Shown here piece by piece: positions 26,723 to 34,503 of a DNA stretch of 64,000 bases. Source of the DNA: Cohnella panacarvi Gsoil 349 (GTDB lineage: Bacteria > Bacillota > Bacilli > Paenibacillales > Paenibacillaceae). Each line of letters starts with the position of its first letter. The stretch's first letter is position 1. The notes under the pieces were generated by a model. It did not search any database, had not been told where the DNA came from, and worked only from the letters and a program-made list of their open reading frames with translations. The stretch is from NCBI RefSeq assembly GCF_000515335.1, contig NZ_KI911563.1, positions 263,735 through 327,734 on the forward strand, given 5' to 3'. The position numbers and the translations under genes were made by a program.

Positions 26723-27304
26723 ATGAATAAAACAAAGCCCTATATTGTATCAATCTCAGCTGTTGCAGGAGGCGGGAAGTCAACAATAACAAATAGATTG
26801 AAAGAAAGATTGCCAGGTAGCAAAGCTTTATTCTTCGATGAATACGATTTTGAGGAATATCCTAAAGATATCTGTGATTGGGTAGAGAAAGGATCGGATT
26901 ATTCTGAATGGAATCTAGATCCATTAATTAATGATATAAATAAATTGCTGTTGAGCAATGAGAATTTTGAATACATATTGCTTGACTATCCATTTTCGAG
27001 ATTACACGGTGACATAAATAATTATATAGATTGTTCGATCTTCATAGACACTCCTCTTGACGTAGCAATGGCAAGAAGAATTCTAAGAGATTTTAATAAA
27101 AGCTCAACAGAAGAAGTGTTAAATGATATGAGAAATTATCTTTCTCGTGGAAGACATGCTTATTTAGCAATGCTTAAAGATGAGAAAAGTAGTAGCGACG
27201 TTATAGTGGACGGTACAAAACCAGTAGAAACAATTGTAAATGAAATTTATGAGATAATAAGAAGAGAATCGCAGCATTTCGATGAAGTCAAGAGCTTCGT
27301 CTAA
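26723..27304 (+). CDS. Cassette 11: P-loop kinase, uridine kinase-like
   Basis: This 193-residue P-loop NTPase has Walker A SAVAGGGKSTI (about 12-22), KALFFDEYDFEEYP and a lid-like region MARRILRDF. It would phosphorylate a small molecule, and the substrate is unknown. AGGAGG precedes the ATG. The stop TAA (27302-27304) lies in the inverse core. The cassette arms pair over 18 nt with one mismatch. Confidence 0.8.
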   Translation: MNKTKPYIVSISAVAGGGKSTITNRLKERLPGSKALFFDEYDFEEYPKDICDWVEKGSDYSEWNLDPLINDINKLLLSNENFEYILLDYPFSRLHGDINNYIDCSIFIDTPLDVAMARRILRDFNKSSTEEVLNDMRNYLSRGRHAYLAMLKDEKSSSDVIVDGTKPVETIVNEIYEIIRRESQHFDEVKSFV

Positions 27305-27486
27305 CACCATATTCAATCGGGTCGACTCCGTCGCCCCTCGGTCGGCAGAAGACTGATGTGATCCAATGAGGTTTTTCAGTATACGAGGAAGCTGGATCAG
27401 CCGGACACATCCGCACCATCTAACCGCATCGCGGCCGCCCTCCGGGCTTAAGGTGGTGGGAGGTCGTGAATACAATAACTTTATAG
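27299..27486 (+). repeat. attC-like site 11 (core altered)
   Basis: The inverse core is GTCTAAC. The right core reads TTTATAG where GTTA is expected. The left box is shortened (ATATTCAATCGGG). Cassette 11 arms: GTTAGACGAAACTCTTGA versus GTTAGACGAAGCTCTTGA. Confidence 0.8.
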
Positions 27487-27546
27487 GATATCAGCGCGAG
27501 TCCCAATGTTCTGAAGGAGCAATTTCAATGCTGCATTACATATGGC

Positions 27547-27762
27547 TTGATGATTGCAAACTATTTATTGATGTTGGAAACACAAGAGGGAGTTGAGTCA
27601 GTGGAGACTTTCGGTAGAGGTTGTTTATGGCTAATTCTTGGAACGGTGGGCTTGCTAATCATTGCCATCATCACACAGAGTTCAATTCATATTCCATGGT
27701 TCATCTTTATCCCGGTCGTAATAATGGTGTTCTGGATGGCATCAAAGAAAAGTAAAAAATAA
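27547..27762 (+). CDS. Cassette 12: small membrane protein
   Basis: This 71-residue protein has two hydrophobic helices (CLWLILGTVGLLIIAIITQ and IPWFIFIPVVIMVFWMA) and a basic tail. The family is not recognised. The start is uncertain: ATG 27547, with no strong ribosome-binding site. About 260 bp of non-coding tail follows, including the hairpin at 27833-27871. Confidence 0.5.
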   Translation: MMIANYLLMLETQEGVESVETFGRGCLWLILGTVGLLIIAIITQSSIHIPWFIFIPVVIMVFWMASKKSKK

Positions 27763-27832
27763 ATCTATTAGTAATATTCTGTTTGAGATTATTAAGAGTA
27801 ATTATAAGGAAGTAAATATTTGGTGATATCTG

Positions 27833-27871
27833 CCAGCGGATGGATTACAATTCCATTTAAGGGCTGTTTTT
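27833..27871 (+). terminator. Hairpin in the tail of cassette 12
   Basis: CCAGC...GGGCTG encloses ATGGATTACAATTCCATT and is followed by TTTTT. The 24-nt core matches the hairpin in cassette 17 (31269-31309). Confidence 0.55.
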
Positions 27872-28025
27872 ATATCTAAAGAAAGTGCAATTGAAGAGCA
27901 TATGTCATGAAGGATGTAGAATCATGACGAATTAACTTTAAGAACCGAATATAAAGACAGAAGAAGAACTAAGAAAAGTGGAGCGCAAGTGCGATTTATA
28001 AGTTGATCGAGAGGCTGGGGGCATC

Positions 28026-28204
28026 GGATAACACTATATTCACGTATCGTGTCGACTCCGTCGCTCCTCGGACCGGCAGGAGTCTGAAGTGGATTCGATG
28101 AGGCATTTCAGAATACAGGGAAGCAAATGCAGCCGGAAACATCGAACCCCCAAAGATTGGAGCTATCTAAGGGGATCGACGTCGTGAATACAAGGATGTT
28201 ATCG
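28026..28204 (+). repeat. attC-like site 12
   Basis: It runs from GGATAAC to GTTATCG. Its 3' stem is of the site 1 type (AACCCCC...AAGGGGATCGAC). Cassette 12 arms match only weakly. Confidence 0.75.
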
Positions 28205-28254
28205 GAAATCAGCGCTAGAAATAAAGATCAAAGTCAATTTTAGAAGGTGATCTT

Positions 28255-28662
28255 TTGAAGTTCTCTTGGAAGAACACGCTGGTTGTCATTTCTGTTATAG
28301 CTGTAGTTTTATTCAGTCTTTCATACATACCTCAACGGCTGATAAATATTAACAATGCTGATGTCTCCAAACTTATTATTTTTGATGGTAATACTGGGGA
28401 AGAAACAGAAATAACAACCAAATCGGAAGTTGATCATATTATTGACAATCTCAGAGAAATCACTTTTCAAAAAGGAAAACCGACATTCGGATTTATGGGG
28501 TATAGCTATAAAACGACGATATATAATAAAAAGGGAAAATCAATTATAAAGTTCATAATAAATTCAGAAGATACAATAAGATATAATGGTTTTTTCTTTA
28601 AAGCTAAGGGAGATTTAATTGATTACAGCTATATTAAAAAAATCATTGAGAAAGGTAAATAA
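28255..28662 (+). CDS. Cassette 13: membrane-anchored hypothetical protein
   Basis: This 135-residue protein has one N-terminal helix (about 8-26, TLVVISVIAVVLFSLSYI). An outer domain follows with LIIFDGNTGEETEITTKSE, similar in layout to small DUF5301-like proteins (weak resemblance). The start is TTG 28255 after AAGGTGAT. Confidence 0.6.
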   Translation: MKFSWKNTLVVISVIAVVLFSLSYIPQRLININNADVSKLIIFDGNTGEETEITTKSEVDHIIDNLREITFQKGKPTFGFMGYSYKTTIYNKKGKSIIKFIINSEDTIRYNGFFFKAKGDLIDYSYIKKIIEKGK

Positions 28663-28699
28663 GATTTCTTGTAATTGTCTCGAAGAAGGCGCTGACTTC

Positions 28700-28889
28700 C
28701 TATTACACCATATTCACGCATCGGGTCGACTCCGTCGTTCCTCGGTCCGGCAGGGGGTTATGTGATTCGATGAGGCATTTCAGTTTCGAGGAAGCAAAGT
28801 CAGCCGGACACATCCGCACCACCTAACCGCACTGCGGCCGTCCTTTGGGCTTAAGGTGGTGGGACGTCGTGAATACAATAACGTTATCA
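28700..28889 (+). repeat. attC-like site 13
   Basis: The inverse core is altered to CTATTAC and the core is GTTATCA. The 3' stem is CCACCT/AGGTGG. Cassette 13 arms: GTTATCGGAAATCAGCGC versus GTAATAGGAAGTCAGCGC. Confidence 0.8.
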
Positions 28890-28922
28890 GAGATCGCTTA
28901 AGAGCGAAAGGAGCGAAAACCA

Positions 28923-29450
28923 TTGAAGGAGATATTGAAAGAACTTTCAAAAAATCATTTCGACCCTAAATCTGATGACCCCCAGACTATACCTAAAGAA
29001 ACAGGTATATATTGTATAACAGCCAATTCAGTCGCTCAGTTACCTACTCAAATGAGATCGTTAACCTATTCTTACCTTAATAATCGCCCTGTAATCTATG
29101 TAGGAATCTCAAATAAGAGTCTAAGGACTAGAGACTATAGTAGTCATTTTAAAGGAAATGCAAGAGGCTCAACACTTCGTAAGAGCTTAGGTTCTTTATT
29201 GGGTTTGGAAAGAATTCAATCTCAGAATGACATGGGTAAGTCTAGATATAAATTTACAAAGTCAGACGAAATGAGATTGTCTAATTGGATGGTTGAGAAC
29301 ATTCAACTACATTTTTATACTCATCCAGAGCCAGATCTAATTGAACAAGAATTAATTAATTTTTTTAAACCCCCACTAAATTTAAAGGACAATAAGAACA
29401 AGGAAAACATTGATTTCCGAAGTTATTTAATCACATTAAGGAGATTCTGA
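28923..29450 (+). CDS. Cassette 14: GIY-YIG nuclease family protein
   Basis: This 175-residue protein has the GIY-YIG layout: TGIYCITAN (GIY), PVIYVGISNKSLRTRDYSSH (YVG with catalytic-type Arg) and a Glu/His-containing C-terminal half (EQELINFF). Members cut DNA in repair, restriction or mobile elements. Whether this one is a nuclease is unknown. The start is TTG 28923 after AGGAGCG. Confidence 0.75.
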   Translation: MKEILKELSKNHFDPKSDDPQTIPKETGIYCITANSVAQLPTQMRSLTYSYLNNRPVIYVGISNKSLRTRDYSSHFKGNARGSTLRKSLGSLLGLERIQSQNDMGKSRYKFTKSDEMRLSNWMVENIQLHFYTHPEPDLIEQELINFFKPPLNLKDNKNKENIDFRSYLITLRRF

Positions 29451-29477
29451 ATGTAACTCAAAGATGTAAGCGACTTC

Positions 29478-29666
29478 TGATAACACCATATTCACATATC
29501 GGGTCGACTATGTCGCCCCTCGGTCCGGCAGGAGTCAGATGTGAATCTATGAAGCATTTCAGATTCGGGGAAGCGGATTCAGCCGGACATATCCGCACCA
29601 CCTAACCGCATCGCGGCCGCTCTACGGGCTTAAGGTGGTGGGGCGTCGTGAACACAACAGTTAGAC
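29478..29666 (+). repeat. attC-like site 14
   Basis: It runs from TGATAAC to GTTAGAC, identical to site 8 over about 155 bp of interior. Cassette 14 arms: GTTATCAGAGATCGCTTA versus GTTATCAGAAGTCGCTTA. Confidence 0.85.
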
Positions 29667-29694
29667 GAAACCAGCGCGAGAAAGGAACATCAAC

Positions 29695-30189
29695 ATGCTT
29701 ACATTAAAACTTACTAAAGATTTACTGAAAGACATGAAAACTACACCAATTGAAGACGTCAATGCAGCTCCATTTTTAAGTTGGCATGTACATATATATA
29801 ACTTGAATAAAAGGAAACACATTGTCTTTGTGAACGATCAAACTAGATTAGCTGTTATCATTGATGGAATAAGAACAGGGCAAACAGAGCGATTGAAAGA
29901 GAGATTCATGCTAACCCTTCGGGAATATTTACTCCGAGAGGGAGTTGTTGAAAGTTTGATCAATAGATATTTGGCGTATGGCTCAGAAGTAGTTATTTCT
30001 AAGACAAACAACAGAAGTGTATTAGGAACAATGAAAGAAGTTACTTGGTTTATTGAAGATGATTTTCACGATAATATTGAACGTTTGATGTGGCTGAATA
30101 GAATGATTCATAAACCAATAGATTACATGAAACCGATCGAATACTTTAAAGAATCATTATGGGATCATAAAAACTACAACACCGTTTGA
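29695..30189 (+). CDS. Cassette 15: DUF6933 domain protein
   Basis: This 164-residue protein begins MLTLKLTKDLLKDMK and has FLSWHVHIYNLNKRKHIVF and VIIDGIRTG, the DUF6933 pattern as I remember it. No biochemical function is known for the family. AAAGGAAC precedes the ATG. Confidence 0.7.
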   Translation: MLTLKLTKDLLKDMKTTPIEDVNAAPFLSWHVHIYNLNKRKHIVFVNDQTRLAVIIDGIRTGQTERLKERFMLTLREYLLREGVVESLINRYLAYGSEVVISKTNNRSVLGTMKEVTWFIEDDFHDNIERLMWLNRMIHKPIDYMKPIEYFKESLWDHKNYNTV

Positions 30190-30216
30190 AAGATGAATCA
30201 AGGTGGCACTGGCATC

Positions 30217-30408
30217 GCCTAACACCATACTCACGTATCGGGTCGACTCCGTCGCTCCTCGGACCTGCAGAAGTTAGATGTGAATTCGATGAGGCATTTC
30301 AGTAACGGAGAAGCTTATTTAGCCGGACACATCCGCACCACCTAACCGCATCGTGGCCGCCCTTCGGGCTTAAGGTGGTGGGACGTCGTGAATACAAGAA
30401 CGTTATGC
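30217..30408 (+). repeat. attC-like site 15
   Basis: It runs from GCCTAAC to GTTATGC, with 3' stem CCACCT/AGGTGG. Cassette 15 arms: GTTAGACGAAACCAGCGC versus GTTAGGCGATGCCAGTGC. Confidence 0.85.
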
Positions 30409-30446
30409 GAAACCGTCTAATAATTATTAAGAGATGGAGTTGAACC

Positions 30447-30926
30447 ATGTATATCTCTAGGGCATTAAACACGGATGACTTATTAAAGATATGTTCATTT
30501 CCACAATCAGCTGAGGAATTATTTTATGTGAGTCCAAGATTTAAGTATCCTTTAACACTTGATCAAATTTTAGAATTGCTTATTGATAGATTTGAACCAA
30601 CGGTGATCATCGAAGAAGCTACAGGCGATATTGCTGCATATGCAAATCTATATGACTTTAATGACGAGACATGTTGGCTAGGGAATGTGATAGTCTCTCC
30701 GAGTCACAGAGGAAGAGGTGCTTCCGAGGTCTTGATAAATTCCATTATTGAGAAGATCAAAGATAAGTATAAAATCAATAAGTTACTACTGAGTTGTCAT
30801 AGTACAAATTCAAGAGGACTAGCATTTTATTCGAAACATCATTTTAGACCTTTTGATTTAAAAGTCATTAAATTCGAAGATGCAAGGAAAGTCATTACAA
30901 TTCAAATGGAAAGAGAACTGAATTGA
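30447..30926 (+). CDS. Cassette 16: GNAT acetyltransferase
   Basis: This 159-residue protein has the GNAT acetyl-CoA loop VSPSHRGRGASEVLIN (about 90-105), the upstream strand DETCWLGNVI and the downstream LLLSCHSTNSRGLAFYSKH. The substrate is unknown. GATGGAG precedes the ATG. It is unrelated in detail to the GNAT of cassette 4. Confidence 0.85.
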   Translation: MYISRALNTDDLLKICSFPQSAEELFYVSPRFKYPLTLDQILELLIDRFEPTVIIEEATGDIAAYANLYDFNDETCWLGNVIVSPSHRGRGASEVLINSIIEKIKDKYKINKLLLSCHSTNSRGLAFYSKHHFRPFDLKVIKFEDARKVITIQMERELN

Positions 30927-30951
30927 AAGTGACTCAAGTAGTGACGGCAAC

Positions 30952-31142
30952 GCATAACACCATATTCACGCATCGCAGCCTTTCGGCTGTTCGGTCCGGT
31001 AGATGTCTGAAGTGATTCGATGAGGTATTTCAGTGTTCAGGGAAGCTTAATCAGCCGGACACATCCGCACCGACTAACCGCATCGCGGCCGGCTCCTGAC
31101 GGAGCCTTAAGTCGGTGGGACGTCATGAATACAACAACACCG
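30952..31142 (+). repeat. attC-like site 16 (core lost)
   Basis: The inverse core is GCATAAC. Its first hairpin is CAGCCTTTCGGCTG, a third sequence version at this position. The right end reads AACAACACCGGAAAT, so the GTTA core is deleted. Cassette 16 arms: GTTATGCGAAACCGTC versus GTTATGCGTTGCCGTC. Confidence 0.8.
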
Positions 31143-31330
31143 GAAATCCCCGAGTGCTAAAAAAGAAGAGAGGAAAAGCATTCATTTAAGAACGGGTTAC
31201 TCGCGACGACATGTATATGGGATTTATAATACGTTGTCGCGATCAAGATCATAATGATTAATGATGATAAAAGCCCGTGAATGGATTACAATTCCATTTA
31301 AGGGCTTTTATAAATTTCTGACTATTAGAA
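31143..31330 (+). other. Cassette 17: no protein gene
   Basis: No ORF is supportable. It contains TCGCGACGACATG...ACGTTGTCGCGATC, an inverted repeat (about 31201-31246), and the strong hairpin at 31269-31309. It may hold a small RNA or be a remnant. Confidence 0.5.
31269..31309 (+). terminator. Hairpin in cassette 17
   Basis: AAAAGCCC pairs with GGGCTTTT around AATGGATTACAATTCCATT, itself an inverted repeat. It is nearly perfect and symmetric, so it could stop transcription on either strand. Confidence 0.65.
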
Positions 31331-31417
31331 CGCACCAGCAACACGCCTAACTGCATCGCGGCCAGCTCCTAAGGGACCTTAAGTCGGTGGGACGTCGTGA
31401 ATACAACAATGTTAGAT
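31331..31417 (+). repeat. attC-like site 17, right half only
   Basis: It starts at CGCACCAGCAACACGCCTAAC, continues through AGTCGGTGGGACGTCGTGAATACAAC in shortened context and ends at GTTAGAT (31411-31417). The left half is absent. Confidence 0.75.
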
Positions 31418-31888
31418 GACATTCTCGTAAAGTCTCAAATAGAAAGAGGGATCAATATACAAAGGCGAAAATTTGTGCCGATTGTAATTATATTAATCAT
31501 TTGTACAGGGTTCATTGGATACTGGCTCTTAGAAGAATCGAATATTAATTCAAAGTATGTTAAAGAAGTCTTACTAGAATGCATCCAAATTTGCTTAGAA
31601 CAGAAGAATGCACCGTTCCCTCAAAAACAATTCAATGATAAACAATCGATCGATCTATTTCTCGATGCCATAAATAAAGCTAAACCAATAAGTGGATCTC
31701 TTGACTATGGTGTTGATTTCATGATGACAATCACCATGAATGAAGGGGAACAAAAAAAATATTACTTAAATATCGGTAATACGGAGAGACCGCAAAATGG
31801 TCTTTTGATAAAATTACCAAATACTGAACAAGGATATTCAATTTCACAAAAAACAAGTAAAAAGTTACAACAATTAATATACAAATGA
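31409..31888 (+). CDS. Cassette 18: membrane-anchored hypothetical protein
   Basis: This protein of about 159 residues has one membrane helix (FVPIVIILIICTGFIGYWLL). The outer domain contains YYLNIGNTERPQNGLLIKLP and is not recognised. The best start, ATG 31409-31411, straddles the core site, so the initiator AT comes from the preceding cassette. No clear ribosome-binding site is seen, so the start is uncertain. Confidence 0.55.
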   Translation: MLDDILVKSQIERGINIQRRKFVPIVIILIICTGFIGYWLLEESNINSKYVKEVLLECIQICLEQKNAPFPQKQFNDKQSIDLFLDAINKAKPISGSLDYGVDFMMTITMNEGEQKKYYLNIGNTERPQNGLLIKLPNTEQGYSISQKTSKKLQQLIYK

Positions 31889-31925
31889 GGATTCGGAGAG
31901 GCATTCCAGCAGCGAAGCTGGCGAC
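31877..31925 (+). repeat. attC-like fragment inside cassette 18
   Basis: ATTCGGAGAGGCATTCCAG matches the middle loop of the repeats (ATTCGATGAGGCATTTCAG). Both ends are missing. It suggests a former boundary between the two genes of this unit. Confidence 0.5.
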
Positions 31926-31988
31926 ATAGAACCAAATGAGAGTTTGGTCCGATCAATAAAAGAAAATAGAAAGGGATGAGACCAAACA

Positions 31989-32351
31989 ATGATATCGTTT
32001 TCTGAGATTCGAAAATATATTATGAAATTGCCTGAATCCCAGGAAGTAGAACATTGGGGCAAACCTTCGTTCCGATTAAAGAATAAGATTTTTGCTGTGC
32101 TCCAAGAAGATGGAGTTACATTAACAGTTAAAACGTCAGCGGAAGAACGCGAAATTCTTACTCAATTAGAGCCCAATATCTTTCGAATACCAGAGACATT
32201 TGCAAAATTGAATTATATGAATGTAAATACGAAATTAGTTAAATCAGATGAAGCAAAGTTATTACTCTTAAGGGCATGGAGAAGCGTAGCTTCAAAGATA
32301 CTCATAAATCAATTTGAGGGTAATTCCGAAGAAGACCGAGGTATCACCTAA
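31989..32351 (+). CDS. Cassette 18: MmcQ/YjbR family protein
   Basis: This 120-residue protein has the family pattern EVEHWGKPSFRLKNKIFAVL (about 20-39) and a C-terminal LLLLRAWRSVASK. The fold is a double-wing-like domain, sometimes annotated as DNA binding, and the role is unknown. The stop TAA lies in the inverse core of site 18. Confidence 0.8.
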   Translation: MISFSEIRKYIMKLPESQEVEHWGKPSFRLKNKIFAVLQEDGVTLTVKTSAEEREILTQLEPNIFRIPETFAKLNYMNVNTKLVKSDEAKLLLLRAWRSVASKILINQFEGNSEEDRGIT

Positions 32352-32510
32352 CACCATATTCACGCATCAGGTCGACTGTGTCGTCTTCGGTCTGGCAGAA
32401 GTAAGATGTGAATCGATCGATGGTTATGAAGTGAATAAGAGCGCTTTTAGAAGGAGGAATAAATAGATGGATGCAGGTGGTGGGCGTTCGTGAATACCAC
32501 AGCGTTAAGT
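32346..32510 (+). repeat. attC-like site 18, degenerate
   Basis: The inverse core ACCTAAC and left box are intact. The middle is rearranged, and the right end GTGGTGGGCGTTCGTGAATA reaches core GTTAAGT (32504-32510). Cassette 18 arms match partly. Confidence 0.65.
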
Positions 32511-32535
32511 GACATACACCAAAGGGCGGAGAACG

Positions 32536-33198
32536 ATGATAAAAGGCATATTATTTGATTTAGATGGGACATTACTTGATCGAGATCAGTCATTGATCGC
32601 TTTTCTTGAATATCAATACAATCATATTCATGCTCTTCATGTTGTTGAAAAGCATGTTTTCATTAAAAGGTTTATTCAACTGGATCAGAAGGGATATGTA
32701 TGGAAAGATAAAGTTTATCAAAGTCTCATTGAAGAATTGAATCTAAATTTAACCTGGGAAGAATTATTGGAAGACTATGTTGAGTCGTTTCAGAGTCATT
32801 GTATTGGGTTCACTGGCGTGATTGAAACACTAGATTACATCAAGAGAATGAACTTAAAGCTAGGTATCATAACAAACGGATTTGGTCGATTCCAAATGAA
32901 TAATATAAAAGGTCTTATGATTGATCGTTATTTTGATTTGATCTTGATTTCAGAAATTGAAGGCGTAAGAAAGCCCAATATTGAGATATTTGCGAGAGCA
33001 TTAAATCGCTTAGGAATAGAACCACACGAAGCGGTATTTGTAGGAGATCATCCAGTTAATGATGTTGAAGCGAGTATAAAGGCTGGAATGATAGGAATAT
33101 GGAAGGAAGATGAGTTTTTTGAAAAACCTTCAAATGTAAATGGATCGATTAAGAACCTAATAGAAATTATAGATATCCTTGAGAGTATTTCAAAGTAG
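32536..33198 (+). CDS. Cassette 19: HAD family hydrolase
   Basis: This 220-residue HAD phosphatase has motif I LFDLDGTLLD (about 5-14), motif II IITNGFG, motif III Lys in GVRKPNIEIF and motif IV FVGDHPVNDVEA. It resembles YjjG-like small-molecule phosphatases. The substrate is unknown. The ATG at 32536 gives the family's usual start, just before motif I. Confidence 0.85.
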   Translation: MIKGILFDLDGTLLDRDQSLIAFLEYQYNHIHALHVVEKHVFIKRFIQLDQKGYVWKDKVYQSLIEELNLNLTWEELLEDYVESFQSHCIGFTGVIETLDYIKRMNLKLGIITNGFGRFQMNNIKGLMIDRYFDLILISEIEGVRKPNIEIFARALNRLGIEPHEAVFVGDHPVNDVEASIKAGMIGIWKEDEFFEKPSNVNGSIKNLIEIIDILESISK

Positions 33199-33199
33199 T

Positions 33200-33238
33200 G
33201 GTGTACGTCGTACAACACCCTATACAACAACGTTATCG
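33200..33238 (+). repeat. attC-like site 19 with its interior deleted
   Basis: The arm GGTGTACGTCGTACAAC (pairs partly with GTTAAGTGACATACACC at 32504) is followed directly by ACCCTATACAACAAC and core GTTATCG. About 150 bp of hairpins are missing. Confidence 0.6.
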
Positions 33239-33267
33239 GAAATTCATGTCATACGGGAGGGACAAAA

Positions 33268-33834
33268 ATGAAAAAAGTTCTTTCAATCTTACTTAGTTTC
33301 TCAATTATTATAGTTGGACTGATGTTATTTCCTGAAAGCAAAGCCTATGCATGCAGTTGTGCAGGTGCTGATGCTAAGGGAAAGCTAGAAAGATCTCATG
33401 TGGTCTTTTTGGGGAAGGTAACCGATAAAGGCGGAACAAAAAAATTCGATCATGGACGATTAAGGAAATATTCTTTTGAAGTCGATCAGGCATGGAAAGG
33501 TACAAATGAAAAACATATAACAATTTATAGCTATGATGGACCAGGGGCATCCTGTGGATTTGAGTTCGAAAAAAATCAGGTTTATTTAGTTTACTCATAT
33601 AAAGGCGATAATAATTTGTTTCAAACAAATCTTTGTAGTGGAAATTTAAATTTATCTCAAGCAAGTGATGATCTCCAACAATTAGGGGATGGAACTATAA
33701 TTACTGAAAGTGAAGATGATAACTTAAATAATGGAATCCGCAATCAATCAGTAAATCCAGTAGTTACGGGAACCATATTAGTGATGGCAATTATATTTAT
33801 AACTATTTATAAGGTGAAGAAGAGGAACAATTGA
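33268..33834 (+). CDS. Secreted, membrane-anchored NTR-like protein
   Basis: This 188-residue protein has a signal peptide (about 1-27). The mature part begins with a CSCAG motif, like tissue-inhibitor/NTR-fold proteins, with HVVFLGKVTDKG and conserved cysteines (ASCGFEF, TNLCSGN). A C-terminal membrane helix (VVTGTILVMAIIFITIY) precedes a basic tail. The role is unknown. GGGAGG precedes the ATG. Confidence 0.7.
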   Translation: MKKVLSILLSFSIIIVGLMLFPESKAYACSCAGADAKGKLERSHVVFLGKVTDKGGTKKFDHGRLRKYSFEVDQAWKGTNEKHITIYSYDGPGASCGFEFEKNQVYLVYSYKGDNNLFQTNLCSGNLNLSQASDDLQQLGDGTIITESEDDNLNNGIRNQSVNPVVTGTILVMAIIFITIYKVKKRNN

Positions 33835-33993
33835 ATGTAAGTTAACCAGGAAGACATGATTAATGCAGTCGGACGCATCGATCAACTGGTGATTCCATAT
33901 GAATGTAGTTTCGGATTTCTTTATGATTTTTGTTATTTTGGGGTTTATAAGAATCGAACGTAAACTACAAAGCAAGTTAAAGAATGATGAAAG

Positions 33994-34055
33994 AATAAAC
34001 TCCATATTCACGCATCGGGCATTCGCCTTCGGTCTGGCAGGAGTCTGAAGTGACT
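33994..34055 (+). repeat. attC-like fragment, left part
   Basis: AATAAACTCCATATTCACG is followed by CATCGGGCATTCGCCTTCGG in shortened form and the loop start. No right half is attached. Confidence 0.65.
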
Positions 34056-34168
34056 CGATGAGTACGTAAGATGAAATACCGGTAAATGATACACAACCTT
34101 CAAGATCAAATGTTAAACCGCAGATCTTGTTGGTGTATAATGTAAAGAAAGGAAACGGAGGTATTCCA

Positions 34169-34342
34169 ATGAGCCTAGAGGAGAAGTTACTCCAGGAGTT
34201 TGTAACTCTACCCGAAGACAAGAAGATTGAAGTAATTGATTTTGTTGAGTTTTTAAAATCAAAGACGCAGCCATCGGTTGAATCACTGATGGATTCCATA
34301 ATTAAAGAGAACCAAGAAGCGTTTAAGGAGTTGGCTAAGTGA
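34169..34342 (+). CDS. DUF2281-like small protein, possible antitoxin
   Basis: The protein has 57 residues. MSLEEKLLQEFVTLPEDKK and VIDFVEFLKSK match the DUF2281/VapB-like helical pattern common in antitoxins. No toxin gene is adjacent. GGAGG precedes the ATG at 34169. The terminator-like hairpin at 34454 follows. Confidence 0.65.
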   Translation: MSLEEKLLQEFVTLPEDKKIEVIDFVEFLKSKTQPSVESLMDSIIKENQEAFKELAK

Positions 34343-34351
34343 ACAACATTT

Positions 34352-34400
34352 CGCTTGCATCGCAGCCGGGTGGGACGACGTGAATACAACAACACGTATC
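34352..34400 (+). repeat. attC-like fragment, right part
   Basis: TGCATCGCAGCCGGGTGGGACGACGTG-like sequence, in shortened form, leads to GAATACAACAACACGTATC. The core GTT is disrupted. Confidence 0.6.
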
Positions 34401-34453
34401 AGAAATTTCGCCAATCCTAACAAACGATAAGAGGAAAACCCAAATATTTGTAG

Positions 34454-34480
34454 AATAGTGCAGATGAGCACTATTTTATT
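34454..34480 (+). terminator. Intrinsic terminator
   Basis: AATAGTGC-AGATGA-GCACTATT is followed by TTATT. It separates the DUF2281-like gene from the secreted protein gene. Confidence 0.65.
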
Positions 34481-34503
34481 AGTTGTGGGAGGCACTCTCA
34501 AAT

